Shown here in pieces: positions 54,264-62,286 of a stretch of 64,000 bases of DNA. Both the position numbers and the translations under genes were made by a program. The notes under the pieces were generated by a model. It was given only the letters and a program-made list of their open reading frames with translations. It made no database searches and was not told where the DNA came from. The stretch's first letter is position 1. Each line of letters begins with the position of its first letter. Source of the DNA: a virus; the IMG/VR virus record IMGVR_UViG_3300042453_002018, positions 18,199 to 82,198 of that record; one strand, given 5' to 3'.

Positions 54264-55213
54264 GAACCGCATTAGTGACTGGTGGATCAGGGTATCTTGG
54301 TTCACATCTTGGCAAGGCACTAAAAAAAGTAGGTTACTATACAGTTTGTTTTGATATAAAAACTCCTCGAAACGATTTGTACTGGGACGTATATCATCCA
54401 GGTGACATACGTTCTTATCAAGATTTATCAAGAGTTTTTACGAACTGGAAGCCAGATGTTGTTTTTCATTTAGCTGGTCGTATTGAAGTTGGTGAGTCAG
54501 TTGAACATCCTGAAGAGTTTTGGGATGTCAATGTTGGTGGCACTTGCAATCTATTGAATACAATGAGAAGATTTGGTGTTACAAATATTGTTTATTCATC
54601 TACCGCTGGTGTTTATCGGTCGCAGTTTACCTCTCTTTCTGAGAAAGCTGAGATAGACAATAATAATCCGTATGCAAACAGCAAGTATGCTGCTGAGTGT
54701 GCGATTCGTGATGCGAAAGTTAATCATATTATTTTTCGCTTCTTTAATCTTGCTGGTGCTGATCCAGATGGAGAAATGGGTGAAGATCATGAACCAGAGA
54801 CACATTTGATTCCGCTAATGTTCAGGAGTCTAAATAATGAAAAGTTCGTGATAAACGGAAACGATTATCAAACAATAGACGGTACATGTATTCGTGATTA
54901 TGTGCATGTATCCGACGTTGCTGATGCACACATATTAGCAGACGAATATTTGCAAACTAGAGGTAACAATCAACCTACGCTATTCAATCTTGGAGTAGCA
55001 AGAGGATATACTATATTAGAAGTAATTGATGCTGCACAAAAAGAACTTAATGTTTCTATTCAATATACTGTTGGTCCAAGAAGAGAAGGCGATCCAAGAA
55101 GACTTGTCGCAAACTCAGATTCGGCTAGACACCATCTTAATTTCAAACCCAAACACAATTTACAATCTATTTTGAGAACCGCATATAATTGGTATGAACG
55201 ACAAAGACAATGA
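54260..55213 (+). CDS. NAD-dependent sugar epimerase (GalE-like)
   Basis: 317 residues, extended SDR. GGSGYLGSH NAD motif, FHLAGRIEVGESVEHP, SSTAGVYRS, catalytic YANSK, and IRDYVHVSDVADAHI. Closest pattern is UDP-glucose 4-epimerase. Confidence 0.87.
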   Translation: MRTALVTGGSGYLGSHLGKALKKVGYYTVCFDIKTPRNDLYWDVYHPGDIRSYQDLSRVFTNWKPDVVFHLAGRIEVGESVEHPEEFWDVNVGGTCNLLNTMRRFGVTNIVYSSTAGVYRSQFTSLSEKAEIDNNNPYANSKYAAECAIRDAKVNHIIFRFFNLAGADPDGEMGEDHEPETHLIPLMFRSLNNEKFVINGNDYQTIDGTCIRDYVHVSDVADAHILADEYLQTRGNNQPTLFNLGVARGYTILEVIDAAQKELNVSIQYTVGPRREGDPRRLVANSDSARHHLNFKPKHNLQSILRTAYNWYERQRQ

Positions 55214-55727
55214 AATATCTTTTGAATCGTATGCACATTTTTTGTCAGGTAATATTGATCCGACAATTATTGAAGCTGCGTCACGTTGGATATTATACGC
55301 AAAATTTAACAAGATTGAAAAGCCCTTAACATTGCACATTAACTCAGAAGGTGGAAACTTAGGTGATGCAATAGGACTTGCAGATTTAATGTTAGGTGTG
55401 GGTGTGCCTGTTCGCACACTTGCATATGGTAATTTAATGAGTGCTGCATTCGTAATATTTGCTGCTGGTGAAAAAGGTTATCGTGCAGTCGGTAAAAACA
55501 CGACAATTATGATTCACCAATTTAATGATGAAATGGGTGGCAAATATCATGATATGCGGGCTTATGCCAAAGAGTGTGATAGGTATCATCACAAAATGGC
55601 AAAGATTCTTTCTGATTGTTCTAAACTTTCAGTTAAAGATGTAAAGGCTAAGTTTCTGCGACCAACTGATGTTTGGTTGTCAGCAGAAGAACTGGTCGAG
55701 TATGGTATTGCAGATATTATCTTTTAG
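55194..55727 (+). CDS. clpP: ClpP-like serine protease
   Basis: 177 residues. ClpP fold with HINSEGGNLGDAIGLADLML, nucleophile in YGNLMSAAFVIFAAG (Ser), His in TIMIHQF, and Asp in LRPTDVWLSAEELVEYGIAD. Overlaps the epimerase by 20 bases. Phage ClpP homologues may process virion proteins or work with host ClpX; the phage tmRNA tag (ends LAA) would feed ClpXP. Confidence 0.85.
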   Translation: MNDKDNEISFESYAHFLSGNIDPTIIEAASRWILYAKFNKIEKPLTLHINSEGGNLGDAIGLADLMLGVGVPVRTLAYGNLMSAAFVIFAAGEKGYRAVGKNTTIMIHQFNDEMGGKYHDMRAYAKECDRYHHKMAKILSDCSKLSVKDVKAKFLRPTDVWLSAEELVEYGIADIIF

Positions 55728-55738
55728 GAGTAATAAGT

Positions 55739-55891
55739 ATGTTGTCTGGCGGTAAGAAATTTCAAAAACCCAAAAAAACTAAATTTCACAAAAACCGTGA
55801 GCAGTATGAAAATCAACAAGCGAAGAATCAAAAACATCATGATAAATCTTTGTATCGTTTACTGAAACAGGAAAAAGATTATGTCTTATAG
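55739..55891 (+). CDS. Small very basic protein
   Basis: 50 residues, Lys/His/Gln-rich (MLSGGKKFQKPKKTKFHKNR). AGGAG ahead of 55739. Likely nucleic-acid binding. Confidence 0.55.
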   Translation: MLSGGKKFQKPKKTKFHKNREQYENQQAKNQKHHDKSLYRLLKQEKDYVL

Positions 55892-56057
55892 AGAACAAAT
55901 TAAAAAACGCATAGCGGAACTGGAAGCAAAAATTGCCGAATCTAATTTGGATAAAATCCAGTTAGACAGTCTGCGTGTCGAACTTGCTAAATTGAATATG
56001 CAAGATTTTGAGGAAGATATGCGTGAAGAGAGTGGACAGCAGTTGCTAAAAGGTTAA
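55881..56057 (+). CDS. Small coiled-coil protein
   Basis: 58 residues, heptad-like (IKKRIAELEAKIAESNLDKI ... LRVELAKLNM). Overlaps the basic protein gene by 11 bases. Confidence 0.55.
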   Translation: MSYREQIKKRIAELEAKIAESNLDKIQLDSLRVELAKLNMQDFEEDMREESGQQLLKG

Positions 56058-56063
56058 TACCGC

Positions 56064-56092
56064 TTGACAATTGGTGGATGTCGTAGTATACT
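56064..56092 (+). promoter_or_regulatory. Sigma70-type promoter, near-leaderless
   Basis: TTGACA, 17-base spacer, TATACT; ATG 56102 is nine bases after the -10, leaving at most three bases of leader. Confidence 0.78.
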
Positions 56093-56101
56093 GGTTGTAC
56101 T

Positions 56102-56458
56102 ATGAAAAATCTGCCATCTGTCGGCTCGACAATTGCCGTAAATTGTCAATATATTACTAAATCTATCACTCTTACTGGAGTGGTTGTCAATCCATATCGT
56201 TGGCTAAGTGCTGACGAATTTTGTTTACAAACAGGCAATTCTGAGTTTCCTGTGTCAGTTATTAATCTTGTAAATGTTGTTGATTTGAAAATACTTAAAG
56301 GTTCAACAACAAATATTCGTAAGTTTAAAGTTGCTGGTTCAAAAGGTGAATACATCGTAACATTATCAGGACAGCATTTTTCCTGTTCATGCATAGGTTT
56401 CAAATATCACAACAAATGTAAGCACATTACAAAAGTGAAACAAAACATTACCAACTAA
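56102..56458 (+). CDS. SWIM zinc-finger protein
   Basis: 118 residues. C-terminal SWIM signature CSCIGFKYHNKCKH (CxC-x8-CxH). N-terminal beta-rich part (GSTIAVNCQYITKSITLTGV) may be a small barrel. SWIM domains bind DNA or protein. Translated from a leaderless-type message. Confidence 0.72.
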   Translation: MKNLPSVGSTIAVNCQYITKSITLTGVVVNPYRWLSADEFCLQTGNSEFPVSVINLVNVVDLKILKGSTTNIRKFKVAGSKGEYIVTLSGQHFSCSCIGFKYHNKCKHITKVKQNITN

Positions 56459-56462
56459 TGTC

Positions 56463-56491
56463 TTGACACTTTCCATAAATTTTGATATAAT
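56463..56491 (+). promoter_or_regulatory. Sigma70-type promoter, near-leaderless
   Basis: TTGACA, 17-base spacer, TATAAT; ATG 56501 (ATGATG) nine bases after the -10. Confidence 0.8.
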
Positions 56492-56500
56492 GGTAACATT

Positions 56501-56893
56501 ATGATGATACAAATCTACAGCAAGTCGAAGAAACGCAAGTTGACAAAAAAGCAATTGCAAGAGCAGCAAGATTTCATTGCTTCAATCAACAAAATACCGT
56601 TGCCATCTGGCGGTCGTTTCCCGGCTACAGCATCGAAACAAGTCAAAAGCAAGCCTATAGTGGCATATCGTGTGCCACGCGATATAAAACGCGCACCAAG
56701 CTTGCCAGACACTCATAAGGGTGCTTTGACAAAGACGGGTATCATGAAAGACTATCACAAACTCACCGCATCCGACCGTGAGATTGTGAATGATGTTGCA
56801 TCTTGTACGGCTCCCATACACAAGAGTAGTTATACTTACGTTACTCCTGGTATGAATCCTGCAAGTCTTGGTCGGAAAAACGAGGTATTGTGA
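56501..56893 (+). CDS. Small basic protein
   Basis: 130 residues, Lys/Arg/Pro-rich (YSKSKKRKLTKKQLQEQQDF ... YRVPRDIKRAPSLPDTHKG ... MNPASLGRKNE). The end resembles phage proteins of unknown function that bind ribosomal or nucleic-acid partners; not assigned. Confidence 0.55.
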   Translation: MMIQIYSKSKKRKLTKKQLQEQQDFIASINKIPLPSGGRFPATASKQVKSKPIVAYRVPRDIKRAPSLPDTHKGALTKTGIMKDYHKLTASDREIVNDVASCTAPIHKSSYTYVTPGMNPASLGRKNEVL

Positions 56894-56896
56894 TGC

Positions 56897-56925
56897 TTGA
56901 CATTTCGGTCAAGCTTTGCTATACT
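56897..56925 (+). promoter_or_regulatory. Strong sigma70-type promoter
   Basis: TTGACA, 17-base spacer, TATACT, with GGAG and ATG 56960 downstream. Confidence 0.8.
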
Positions 56926-56959
56926 ATAATTTCTACTGTTGAAAATGGAGTTTTTTATT

Positions 56960-57349
56960 ATGGCAAATAAATCTGTGAAACCTGTTCGTTCAGAACGCCT
57001 TTTAATGATTCTGTGTAACGGTGGTAAAGTTACACTTAAAGAAATCGAAGATACGATGGACTATCACAACATGTATCGAATCAGTTGTGAAGTTTACTGC
57101 ATCAAGATTCACGGCGGTGTCGTTAAGACACACAAAAATGGTCGTAAAGTTGAAGGTTATGAACTTGTCAATGTACAAGAAATGATCGATAAGATGTTGA
57201 CACCTAAAGGTCTTTCTGTGACACCTATTGTCGGTCGCGACGGTGGTGTAAATACATTGGCTGATCTAAAAGCTAAACCTGCAAAATCTTCTAAATCTTC
57301 TAAATCTGTTGAGAAAGAAATTCTTGAAGTAGAAGAAATCACCGAATAA
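56960..57349 (+). CDS. Phage protein, possibly DNA-binding
   Basis: 129 residues. N-terminal winged-helix-like region (RLLMILCNGGKVTLKEIEDT ... YCIKIHGGVVKTHKNGRKVE) and a Lys/Ser linker with acidic end. Start at 56960 preferred over in-frame TTG/ATG because GGAG sits nine bases before it. The next 100 bases (57350-57450) are untranslated leader. Confidence 0.6.
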   Translation: MANKSVKPVRSERLLMILCNGGKVTLKEIEDTMDYHNMYRISCEVYCIKIHGGVVKTHKNGRKVEGYELVNVQEMIDKMLTPKGLSVTPIVGRDGGVNTLADLKAKPAKSSKSSKSVEKEILEVEEITE

Positions 57350-57450
57350 TCAGTTTCGGGGTGGTAGCCGTCAGCGGGACATAGGCTTATCATTAAACAA
57401 CAATGAATGTCGGGATGACATCCACGTGCCCCTTCTTTTATGAGGTAAAA

Positions 57451-57693
57451 ATGTCGAAACTTAAAGCATGGCTTGTTGACAAGTATTTAAAACTTGAAGA
57501 ACAAGCCATCGAAGCTATTGGTACTGCAAATTTTTATGGCAATTTATTCACACCGCGACAAAAATTTCATATCGCGGTTTTTTTCATGGGCCTACTAGCA
57601 CTCGGTGGTGCTTATGGCGCAGTTCAGTTTATAGCGTTTGTTTACATTATGAGTAAAATGACTCCAGATGATCCAGACAATAAACAAGAATGA
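57451..57693 (+). CDS. Small membrane protein
   Basis: 80 residues: amphipathic N-terminus, then helices FHIAVFFMGLLALGGAYGAV and FIAFVYIM. ATGA-coupled to the next gene. Start 57451 chosen for GAGG upstream. Confidence 0.55.
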   Translation: MSKLKAWLVDKYLKLEEQAIEAIGTANFYGNLFTPRQKFHIAVFFMGLLALGGAYGAVQFIAFVYIMSKMTPDDPDNKQE

Positions 57694-58232
57694 ATATATT
57701 TTATCTCTCACATGATCCAAAACTTTGTGCTGAATACCATTGCGATAAGCATGTGGTAAAAATGATTATTGAGTACGCACAACTTTTGTCCACGGCACAT
57801 AGAATTTGTGACGGTCAAGAATATACCGATCTAACAGCAAATAATCGAAAGATCAAGCGTTGGCGTTTGTCTGATGAACGTGAACAGCGTTTAATGAAAG
57901 CATCACATATTAATCATCCATCAAATGTGTGGGCCCGAGCGAATCATTTGAACTACAAATGGTTGTATGAAATGTGGTGTCATTTACTTGATGAGTACAC
58001 ACATCGATATGGTAAAGTTCATGCGTGTGCGCGACTGAGAGATATTCTTGCACAGCCACCAGAAAAAATTTCTGTTGGTCTGCGTGAAACTGAACCAACG
58101 CCTGCAATGCCCGATGACTGCAAGATAGCCAATGATTCGCTTGCATCATATCATAAATATTACAATGAGAGAAAAACTCACTTTGCACGATGGACAAAAC
58201 GTCCTGTGCCTGAGTGGTATTTGACTATATAA
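57690..58232 (+). CDS. Conserved phage protein (DPKLCAEYHCDKH type)
   Basis: 180 residues, Cys/His/Trp-rich: LSHDPKLCAEYHCDKHVVKM, SNVWARANHLNYKWLYEMW, and PAMPDDCKIANDSLASYHKY near the end. Widespread in tailed phages, no proven function. Possible metal-dependent enzyme. Confidence 0.65.
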   Translation: MNIFYLSHDPKLCAEYHCDKHVVKMIIEYAQLLSTAHRICDGQEYTDLTANNRKIKRWRLSDEREQRLMKASHINHPSNVWARANHLNYKWLYEMWCHLLDEYTHRYGKVHACARLRDILAQPPEKISVGLRETEPTPAMPDDCKIANDSLASYHKYYNERKTHFARWTKRPVPEWYLTI

Positions 58233-58237
58233 GATTG

Positions 58238-58540
58238 ATGCCTACATACGATTTTTATAATACACAAACTGGTGAAGAGTTTGAGCAATTCATGAGCATT
58301 GCAGCGCGTGAAGAATTTCTCAAAGCGAATCCACACATCCAACAAGTTCTTGGCGCCACTTCTACTGTAAGTGGTGTATCAATTACTGGTAAAATACCAG
58401 ACGGTTTTAAAGAAGTTCTAGCAAAAGTTTCCGAGAATCACAAACAATCTACTGTGGCTAATCGTCACGGTAAAAAATCAATTAGTGAATCACAAACACA
58501 AAGAATTGTTGATAAACATTTAGGAAAATTTGGGCAGTAA
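58238..58540 (+). CDS. FmdB-like conserved protein lacking Cys
   Basis: 100 residues: MPTYDFYNTQTGEEFEQFMS resembles an FmdB N-terminus without its zinc Cys; then REEFLKANPHIQQVLGA. T4-like phage family of unknown function. Confidence 0.6.
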   Translation: MPTYDFYNTQTGEEFEQFMSIAAREEFLKANPHIQQVLGATSTVSGVSITGKIPDGFKEVLAKVSENHKQSTVANRHGKKSISESQTQRIVDKHLGKFGQ

Positions 58541-58573
58541 CTACATTATGCGAACTTTGCACAAGGAGCGTAT

Positions 58574-58753
58574 ATGTCTAAAAAATCTTTGCAGAAAAAA
58601 GTAGCATTGTTAAACGATTACATTACCAAAGAAATCGAAAAAGAGATGATAACAGAAATTGATGAAATAGAAAAAAATACTACTGCAAAGATTGAAAAGA
58701 AGTATATTAGACAAAATTATCCATATCACAGTCGAAGTCATTACGTTACATAA
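58574..58753 (+). CDS. Small charged helical protein
   Basis: 59 residues, Lys/Glu/Ile helix (ITKEIEKEMITEIDEIEKNT) and Tyr/His end. AAGGAG site. Unknown. Confidence 0.55.
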   Translation: MSKKSLQKKVALLNDYITKEIEKEMITEIDEIEKNTTAKIEKKYIRQNYPYHSRSHYVT

Positions 58754-58757
58754 AATT

Positions 58758-59321
58758 ATGAGTTATGTTAAAACATATGATAATGTTCTATCACAGGATT
58801 TGTGTGATAGAATAATCAAAAAATTTGAAGCGCATCCCGAACAACATGTAGTAACATATCTTGAGAATCATCGTTCGTTTACTGAGATTAATTTAAATCG
58901 AAATCCAGATGATTGGAACGAAGAACTTCAGATTTTGATTGGCACAATGCAGGCATATCTGAAACGATACAAACAAGATGTTGGTGTTGATGATCGTTCA
59001 TGGCCAAAACAAAATGGCTACGAAGAACTGAGAATGAAAAGATATTTGCCTAATTCGAAAGATTACTTCAAATTTCACGTTGACGTAAATGATTATTCAT
59101 CAGCACGAAGATTCTTAGTCTATTTTTGGTATTTAAATGATGTAGAAGAAGGCGGTGAAACTGGATTTCAATTGAATAGAAATACTCAACCAAAATTAAA
59201 GATTCAACCAAAAGCAGGAAAGTTGTTGATGTTTCCACCTTTATGGACACATCCACACGTTGCATATCCACCGATTAGCAGCGCAAAATATATTATCGGT
59301 GGTTATTTACACTATATCTAA
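58758..59321 (+). CDS. 2-oxoglutarate/Fe(II) dioxygenase (prolyl hydroxylase-like)
   Basis: 187 residues from ATG 58758. Double-stranded beta-helix with KFHVDVND (HxD) and distal THPHVAYPP His, preceded by YFWYLNDVEEGGETGFQ and followed by GGYLHY with AGKLLMFPP for 2OG binding. Common in T4-like aquatic phages; substrate (protein or nucleobase) unknown. Confidence 0.85.
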   Translation: MSYVKTYDNVLSQDLCDRIIKKFEAHPEQHVVTYLENHRSFTEINLNRNPDDWNEELQILIGTMQAYLKRYKQDVGVDDRSWPKQNGYEELRMKRYLPNSKDYFKFHVDVNDYSSARRFLVYFWYLNDVEEGGETGFQLNRNTQPKLKIQPKAGKLLMFPPLWTHPHVAYPPISSAKYIIGGYLHYI

Positions 59322-59323
59322 CA

Positions 59324-59989
59324 ATGCGAATATTTGAACATGTAAGCTTACCGCAATTACAATTTGACTTAAAAGCAGAAACTACTGATAGTGGTAGACT
59401 GTATACTACACCAGAAGGTAATAGATACAAGTCTATCACTACTGTTCTTTCAAACTACGGCAAACAAGCTATTTACGAATGGCGTCAAGCTGTGGGTGAG
59501 GAACGTGCGAATGAAATCTCACGCAAAGCATCGAATCGTGGTACCAAAGTACATAAAATTTGTGAGGATTACATTAACAATGAAATACCAGAACTAAAGA
59601 TGCAAATGATGATGCCTGATCTGAAAGAACTGTTTTTCAAGATTAAGCCAATCATAGATGAGAATGTAGGTAAAGTTTATTCACAAGAGCAGGCATTATA
59701 TTCAGACAAGTTACGAATTGCTGGTCGAGTGGACTTGATTGCAGAATGGAATGGTAAGTTAGCCGTCATCGATTTTAAAACATCGACGAAGCAGAAATTG
59801 GAAGAGAATATTCAGAATTACTTTATGCAATGTACAGCATATGCTCTGATGTTTTCTGAACGAACTGGTATGTGGATTGACGATATTGTGGTGCTGATTG
59901 CGACTGAAGAAGGTCCAGCGCAAGTGTTTGAGCGTCAGATTCATGATTATAGACAGCCTCTAATTGAGATGATTGATAAATATGCTTGA
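59324..59989 (+). CDS. PD-(D/E)XK nuclease (RecB/Cas4-like exonuclease)
   Basis: 221 residues. KSITTVLSNYG start and catalytic core GRVDLIAEWNGKLAVIDFKT (D ... DxK), then YFMQCTAYALMF (QxxxY). Likely DNA-end processing in recombination or packaging. Confidence 0.82.
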   Translation: MRIFEHVSLPQLQFDLKAETTDSGRLYTTPEGNRYKSITTVLSNYGKQAIYEWRQAVGEERANEISRKASNRGTKVHKICEDYINNEIPELKMQMMMPDLKELFFKIKPIIDENVGKVYSQEQALYSDKLRIAGRVDLIAEWNGKLAVIDFKTSTKQKLEENIQNYFMQCTAYALMFSERTGMWIDDIVVLIATEEGPAQVFERQIHDYRQPLIEMIDKYA

Positions 59990-60004
59990 CACGTCGGAGG
60001 CACT

Positions 60005-60535
60005 ATGCTATCATTCAAACAACATACACAACTAGATGAAGGCAATCCATTAGCAAGATTGGCTAAACATGCGGAAGAAGGTCGTCATTATGCAATTCTT
60101 TCTTCACAGCGACCACATGATGAAGTGTCGCCAGAACAAAATAAAAAGCATCACGAAGAACTAAAAAAGAAACTGACCTCACAAGGTTATACACATAAAG
60201 AAGTAGAAGGACATTGGGAAGGTGGAAAAGAAAAATCAATACTTGTACATGCCAAAGGCAAAGGTGAAGAACACGGAAAACAACTCCTCCATGATGTTAA
60301 AAAACATGGAGAACATTATAATCAAGACTCAATCTTACATCATGATGGAAAAACGGCGACCCTGCACGGAACAAACAAAACGGGATTCCCAGGACATGGC
60401 AAGACGGAGAATGTAGGTAAAATGGCTTTCAATAAGTCACATGTACCATTTCAAACAGAAACAAAACCGAAGTCTGACAAGCCGTTGAAGCCCGGTAGAA
60501 CGAGCAAAGGTTCTGCAAGATTTACGACAGAGTAA
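60005..60535 (+). CDS. DUF3293-like protein with capsid-targeting-like N-terminus
   Basis: 176 residues. MLSFKQHTQLDE ends in LDE and is followed by GNPLARL, as expected for a gp21 cut site; it resembles the leader peptides at 430, 3186 and 3968 although 50 kb away. Residues 28-120 (AILSSQRPHDEVSPEQNKKH ... EKSILVHAKG ... NQDSILHHDG) match the DUF3293 pattern. Probably packaged in the capsid; function unknown. GGAGG start site. Confidence 0.6.
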   Translation: MLSFKQHTQLDEGNPLARLAKHAEEGRHYAILSSQRPHDEVSPEQNKKHHEELKKKLTSQGYTHKEVEGHWEGGKEKSILVHAKGKGEEHGKQLLHDVKKHGEHYNQDSILHHDGKTATLHGTNKTGFPGHGKTENVGKMAFNKSHVPFQTETKPKSDKPLKPGRTSKGSARFTTE

Positions 60536-60537
60536 TT

Positions 60538-60708
60538 ATGCAAATTAGTGAACAAGATTATTACGAAAGATTTGAAGCATACTTGAAAGAATGTGGTTCT
60601 AATCCAGGCACAACATTCTTTGGTGCATGGGGTTGGTATGCAGCAAGAAAAAATGAATTTGATGCAATAATGCAAGAAGACGGAATTGTTGTAACTCCTT
60701 CAAAGTGA
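60538..60708 (+). CDS. Hypothetical small protein
   Basis: 56 residues (MQISEQDYYERFEAYLKECG ... TTFFGAWGWYAARKNEFDAI). Its last codons lie next to or within the start of the tmRNA acceptor piece, so RNA processing there would remove its stop codon. Confidence 0.5.
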   Translation: MQISEQDYYERFEAYLKECGSNPGTTFFGAWGWYAARKNEFDAIMQEDGIVVTPSK

Positions 60709-60990
60709 AGGCATTCTGGACCCGGGTTCGATCCCCGGCATCTCCACCAAAAGTATTCTTGTCCATGGAGTTGGGAACGGAAAGATAAACCGTGAGAATA
60801 CTTTTGATGGGGATGACATGGCTTCGACAGGGTGAGATAGCGGAGAAGGCAACACAGTAGGCGATGACTGTAAATCAAGCAAATCTACAAATGCAAACGA
60901 TGCATTTTACGGAGAAGAACGCCTAGCAGCGTAACTCTCATGGGGTTTAAGTGGGGTGTACCTTATTACCAAAACACCCTACACCAAATT
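60695..60990 (+). ncRNA. ssrA: Circularly permuted (two-piece) tmRNA
   Basis: The acceptor piece comes first: CATTCTG (60712-60718), T-arm CCGGG-TTCGATC-CCCGG, then CATCTCC-A-CCA ending at 60749. A linker (60750-60808) follows, closed by AAAAGTATTCT / AGAATACTTTT. The coding piece starts GGGGATG (60809), which pairs with CATCTCC, and has ACATGGCTTCGACAGGGTG, in which CAGGGTG pairs with CATTCTG (P2). The tag frame at 60893-60934 reads ANDAFYGEERLAA then TAA. 5' and 3' outer ends are approximate; a GGGTGT / ACACCC hairpin (about 60953-60985) probably closes the coding piece. tmRNA with SmpB frees stalled ribosomes and tags the peptide for ClpXP. Confidence 0.9.
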
Positions 60991-61002
60991 CAGAGATACA
61001 TT

Positions 61003-61725
61003 ATGAAAGTAAACATTGGTCCTTATACAAACTGGTTCGGTCCCTATCAATTAGCAGACTTACTTTGCTTCTGGGCAAAGAAAGTACCCGATGAGTGTGG
61101 CTTTTCACGAAAGCCTGATTGGGTTCACGACTTTGGTACATGGCTTGCAGAAGATCGAAACGGTAACGACTCTTGGTTGACTAAAGTTTGCCAAAAGATT
61201 GAAGAGTACAAGAAGCGCAAAATCAAAATACGCATTGACAAGTATGACACATGGTCAATGGATCACACATTAGGTATGATCGTTTTGCCGATGTTGAAAC
61301 AGTTGCGTGATACTAAACACGGTTCACCACTAGTTGATACAGAAGATGTGCCAGAAGAACTACGTATTAGTGGTTATGACGATTGTTCTTCCCAACTTGA
61401 ATTGAAGTTTGAAGATGATGAAGAATTTCAAAAAAAATCTTGGGACATCACACATCGTCGTTGGGAATGGGTGTTGAATGAAATGATTTTTGCATTTGAA
61501 CACCTCATTGACGATTCGTGGGAAGAAGCATATCGTTCGGGTAATATTGATACACATTCTGTGCCGTGTGAATGGGATGCAGATGGTAAACCAATACTCT
61601 ACACATTTGAACACGGACCAAATCACACATACGAATGTGATTACGATGGCATGAAAAAAGTTTATGATCGTATGGATAACGGTTTTCGTTTATTTGGTAA
61701 ATACTACAGAGGACTTTGGGATTGA
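61003..61725 (+). CDS. Conserved phage protein
   Basis: 240 residues from ATG 61003: MKVNIGPYTNWFGPYQLADL ... DTWSMDHTLGMIVLPMLKQL ... WEWVLNEMIFAFEHLIDDSW. Widespread in large aquatic phages, often late; function unknown. Follows the tmRNA directly. Confidence 0.65.
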   Translation: MKVNIGPYTNWFGPYQLADLLCFWAKKVPDECGFSRKPDWVHDFGTWLAEDRNGNDSWLTKVCQKIEEYKKRKIKIRIDKYDTWSMDHTLGMIVLPMLKQLRDTKHGSPLVDTEDVPEELRISGYDDCSSQLELKFEDDEEFQKKSWDITHRRWEWVLNEMIFAFEHLIDDSWEEAYRSGNIDTHSVPCEWDADGKPILYTFEHGPNHTYECDYDGMKKVYDRMDNGFRLFGKYYRGLWD

Positions 61726-61726
61726 T

Positions 61727-61900
61727 ATGAACAAATCATTTTTGTTGATTGGTGGAGCCGTTCTTCTATTCATGTTCTTGATTGTATTTGTACCACAACC
61801 AAAAGGTACATACATCAATTGTGGATTGTCTGAGATATCTCCAGACTTTACGCCAGAGATGAGGAAATTATGTCGTGAAACGCGGGCTACAAAGTTATAA
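61727..61900 (+). CDS. Small signal-anchor protein
   Basis: 57 residues: helix FLLIGGAVLLFMFLIVFV then an outer segment with two Cys (INCGLSE, KLCRETR). ATGA-like junction after the previous gene. Confidence 0.5.
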   Translation: MNKSFLLIGGAVLLFMFLIVFVPQPKGTYINCGLSEISPDFTPEMRKLCRETRATKL

Positions 61901-61904
61901 ATGA

Positions 61905-61911
61905 CTAAATA
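61905..61911 (+). promoter_or_regulatory. Late promoter motif CTAAATA
   Basis: CTAAATA 57 bases before ATG 61968, followed by a 7-bp hairpin TACTGGC / GCCAGTA (61916-61942) in the leader and AGGAG before the gene. Confidence 0.55.
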
Positions 61912-61967
61912 AGATTACTGGCACCACACACACTCGCCAGTAAACACACACAACACAGGAGAAACAC

Positions 61968-62240
61968 ATGAGTAATCTGACACCGTTCGAGATTCGTCTT
62001 GAACTTCTAAAAATGGCGAAAGAACTTTTATTGGAAGAGTATTCTTCCAGCAAAGATCGCCTATCAAATGAATGGCACGTAAAGGTAGAGTCTGCTAAAC
62101 TAAACGGACAAGTAATACCTGAACATCCAGCCTTTCCAACTTATCCCACAGAAAACGATATCATCACTAAGGCAGCTGCCTTAAACGGATTCGTTTCCAA
62201 TATCACAGCAGAAAAAACACAAAGCAAAAAAACTGCCTGA
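61968..62240 (+). CDS. T4-like conserved small protein
   Basis: 90 residues: LTPFEIRLELLKMAKELLLE ... NEWHVKVESAKLNGQ ... FPTYPTENDIITKAAALNGF. Recurrent in aquatic T4-like phages; unknown function. Under a late promoter. Confidence 0.6.
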   Translation: MSNLTPFEIRLELLKMAKELLLEEYSSSKDRLSNEWHVKVESAKLNGQVIPEHPAFPTYPTENDIITKAAALNGFVSNITAEKTQSKKTA

Positions 62241-62247
62241 CGGGAAC

Positions 62248-62267
62248 AGAGATGCTTCGGCATCTCT
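62248..62267 (+). terminator. UUCG-loop hairpin
   Basis: AGAGATGC-TTCG-GCATCTCT, perfect 8-bp stem with the extra-stable UUCG loop, no T-run. Such hairpins in T4 protect mRNA 3' ends or weakly terminate. Confidence 0.55.
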
Positions 62268-62286
62268 CTAACTAACAAGGAGAAAT

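Noticed and set aside
57690-58232. Pyrimidine-dimer glycosylase assignment
   Set aside because: The sequence resembles a common phage protein family but catalytic residues of T4 endonuclease V could not be placed.
59986-60014. TTGACA-17-TATCAT promoter-like match
   Set aside because: The -10 would lie inside the coding start of the gene at 60005, whose GGAGG and targeting-like N-terminus are convincing; probably a chance match, or a promoter for downstream genes only.
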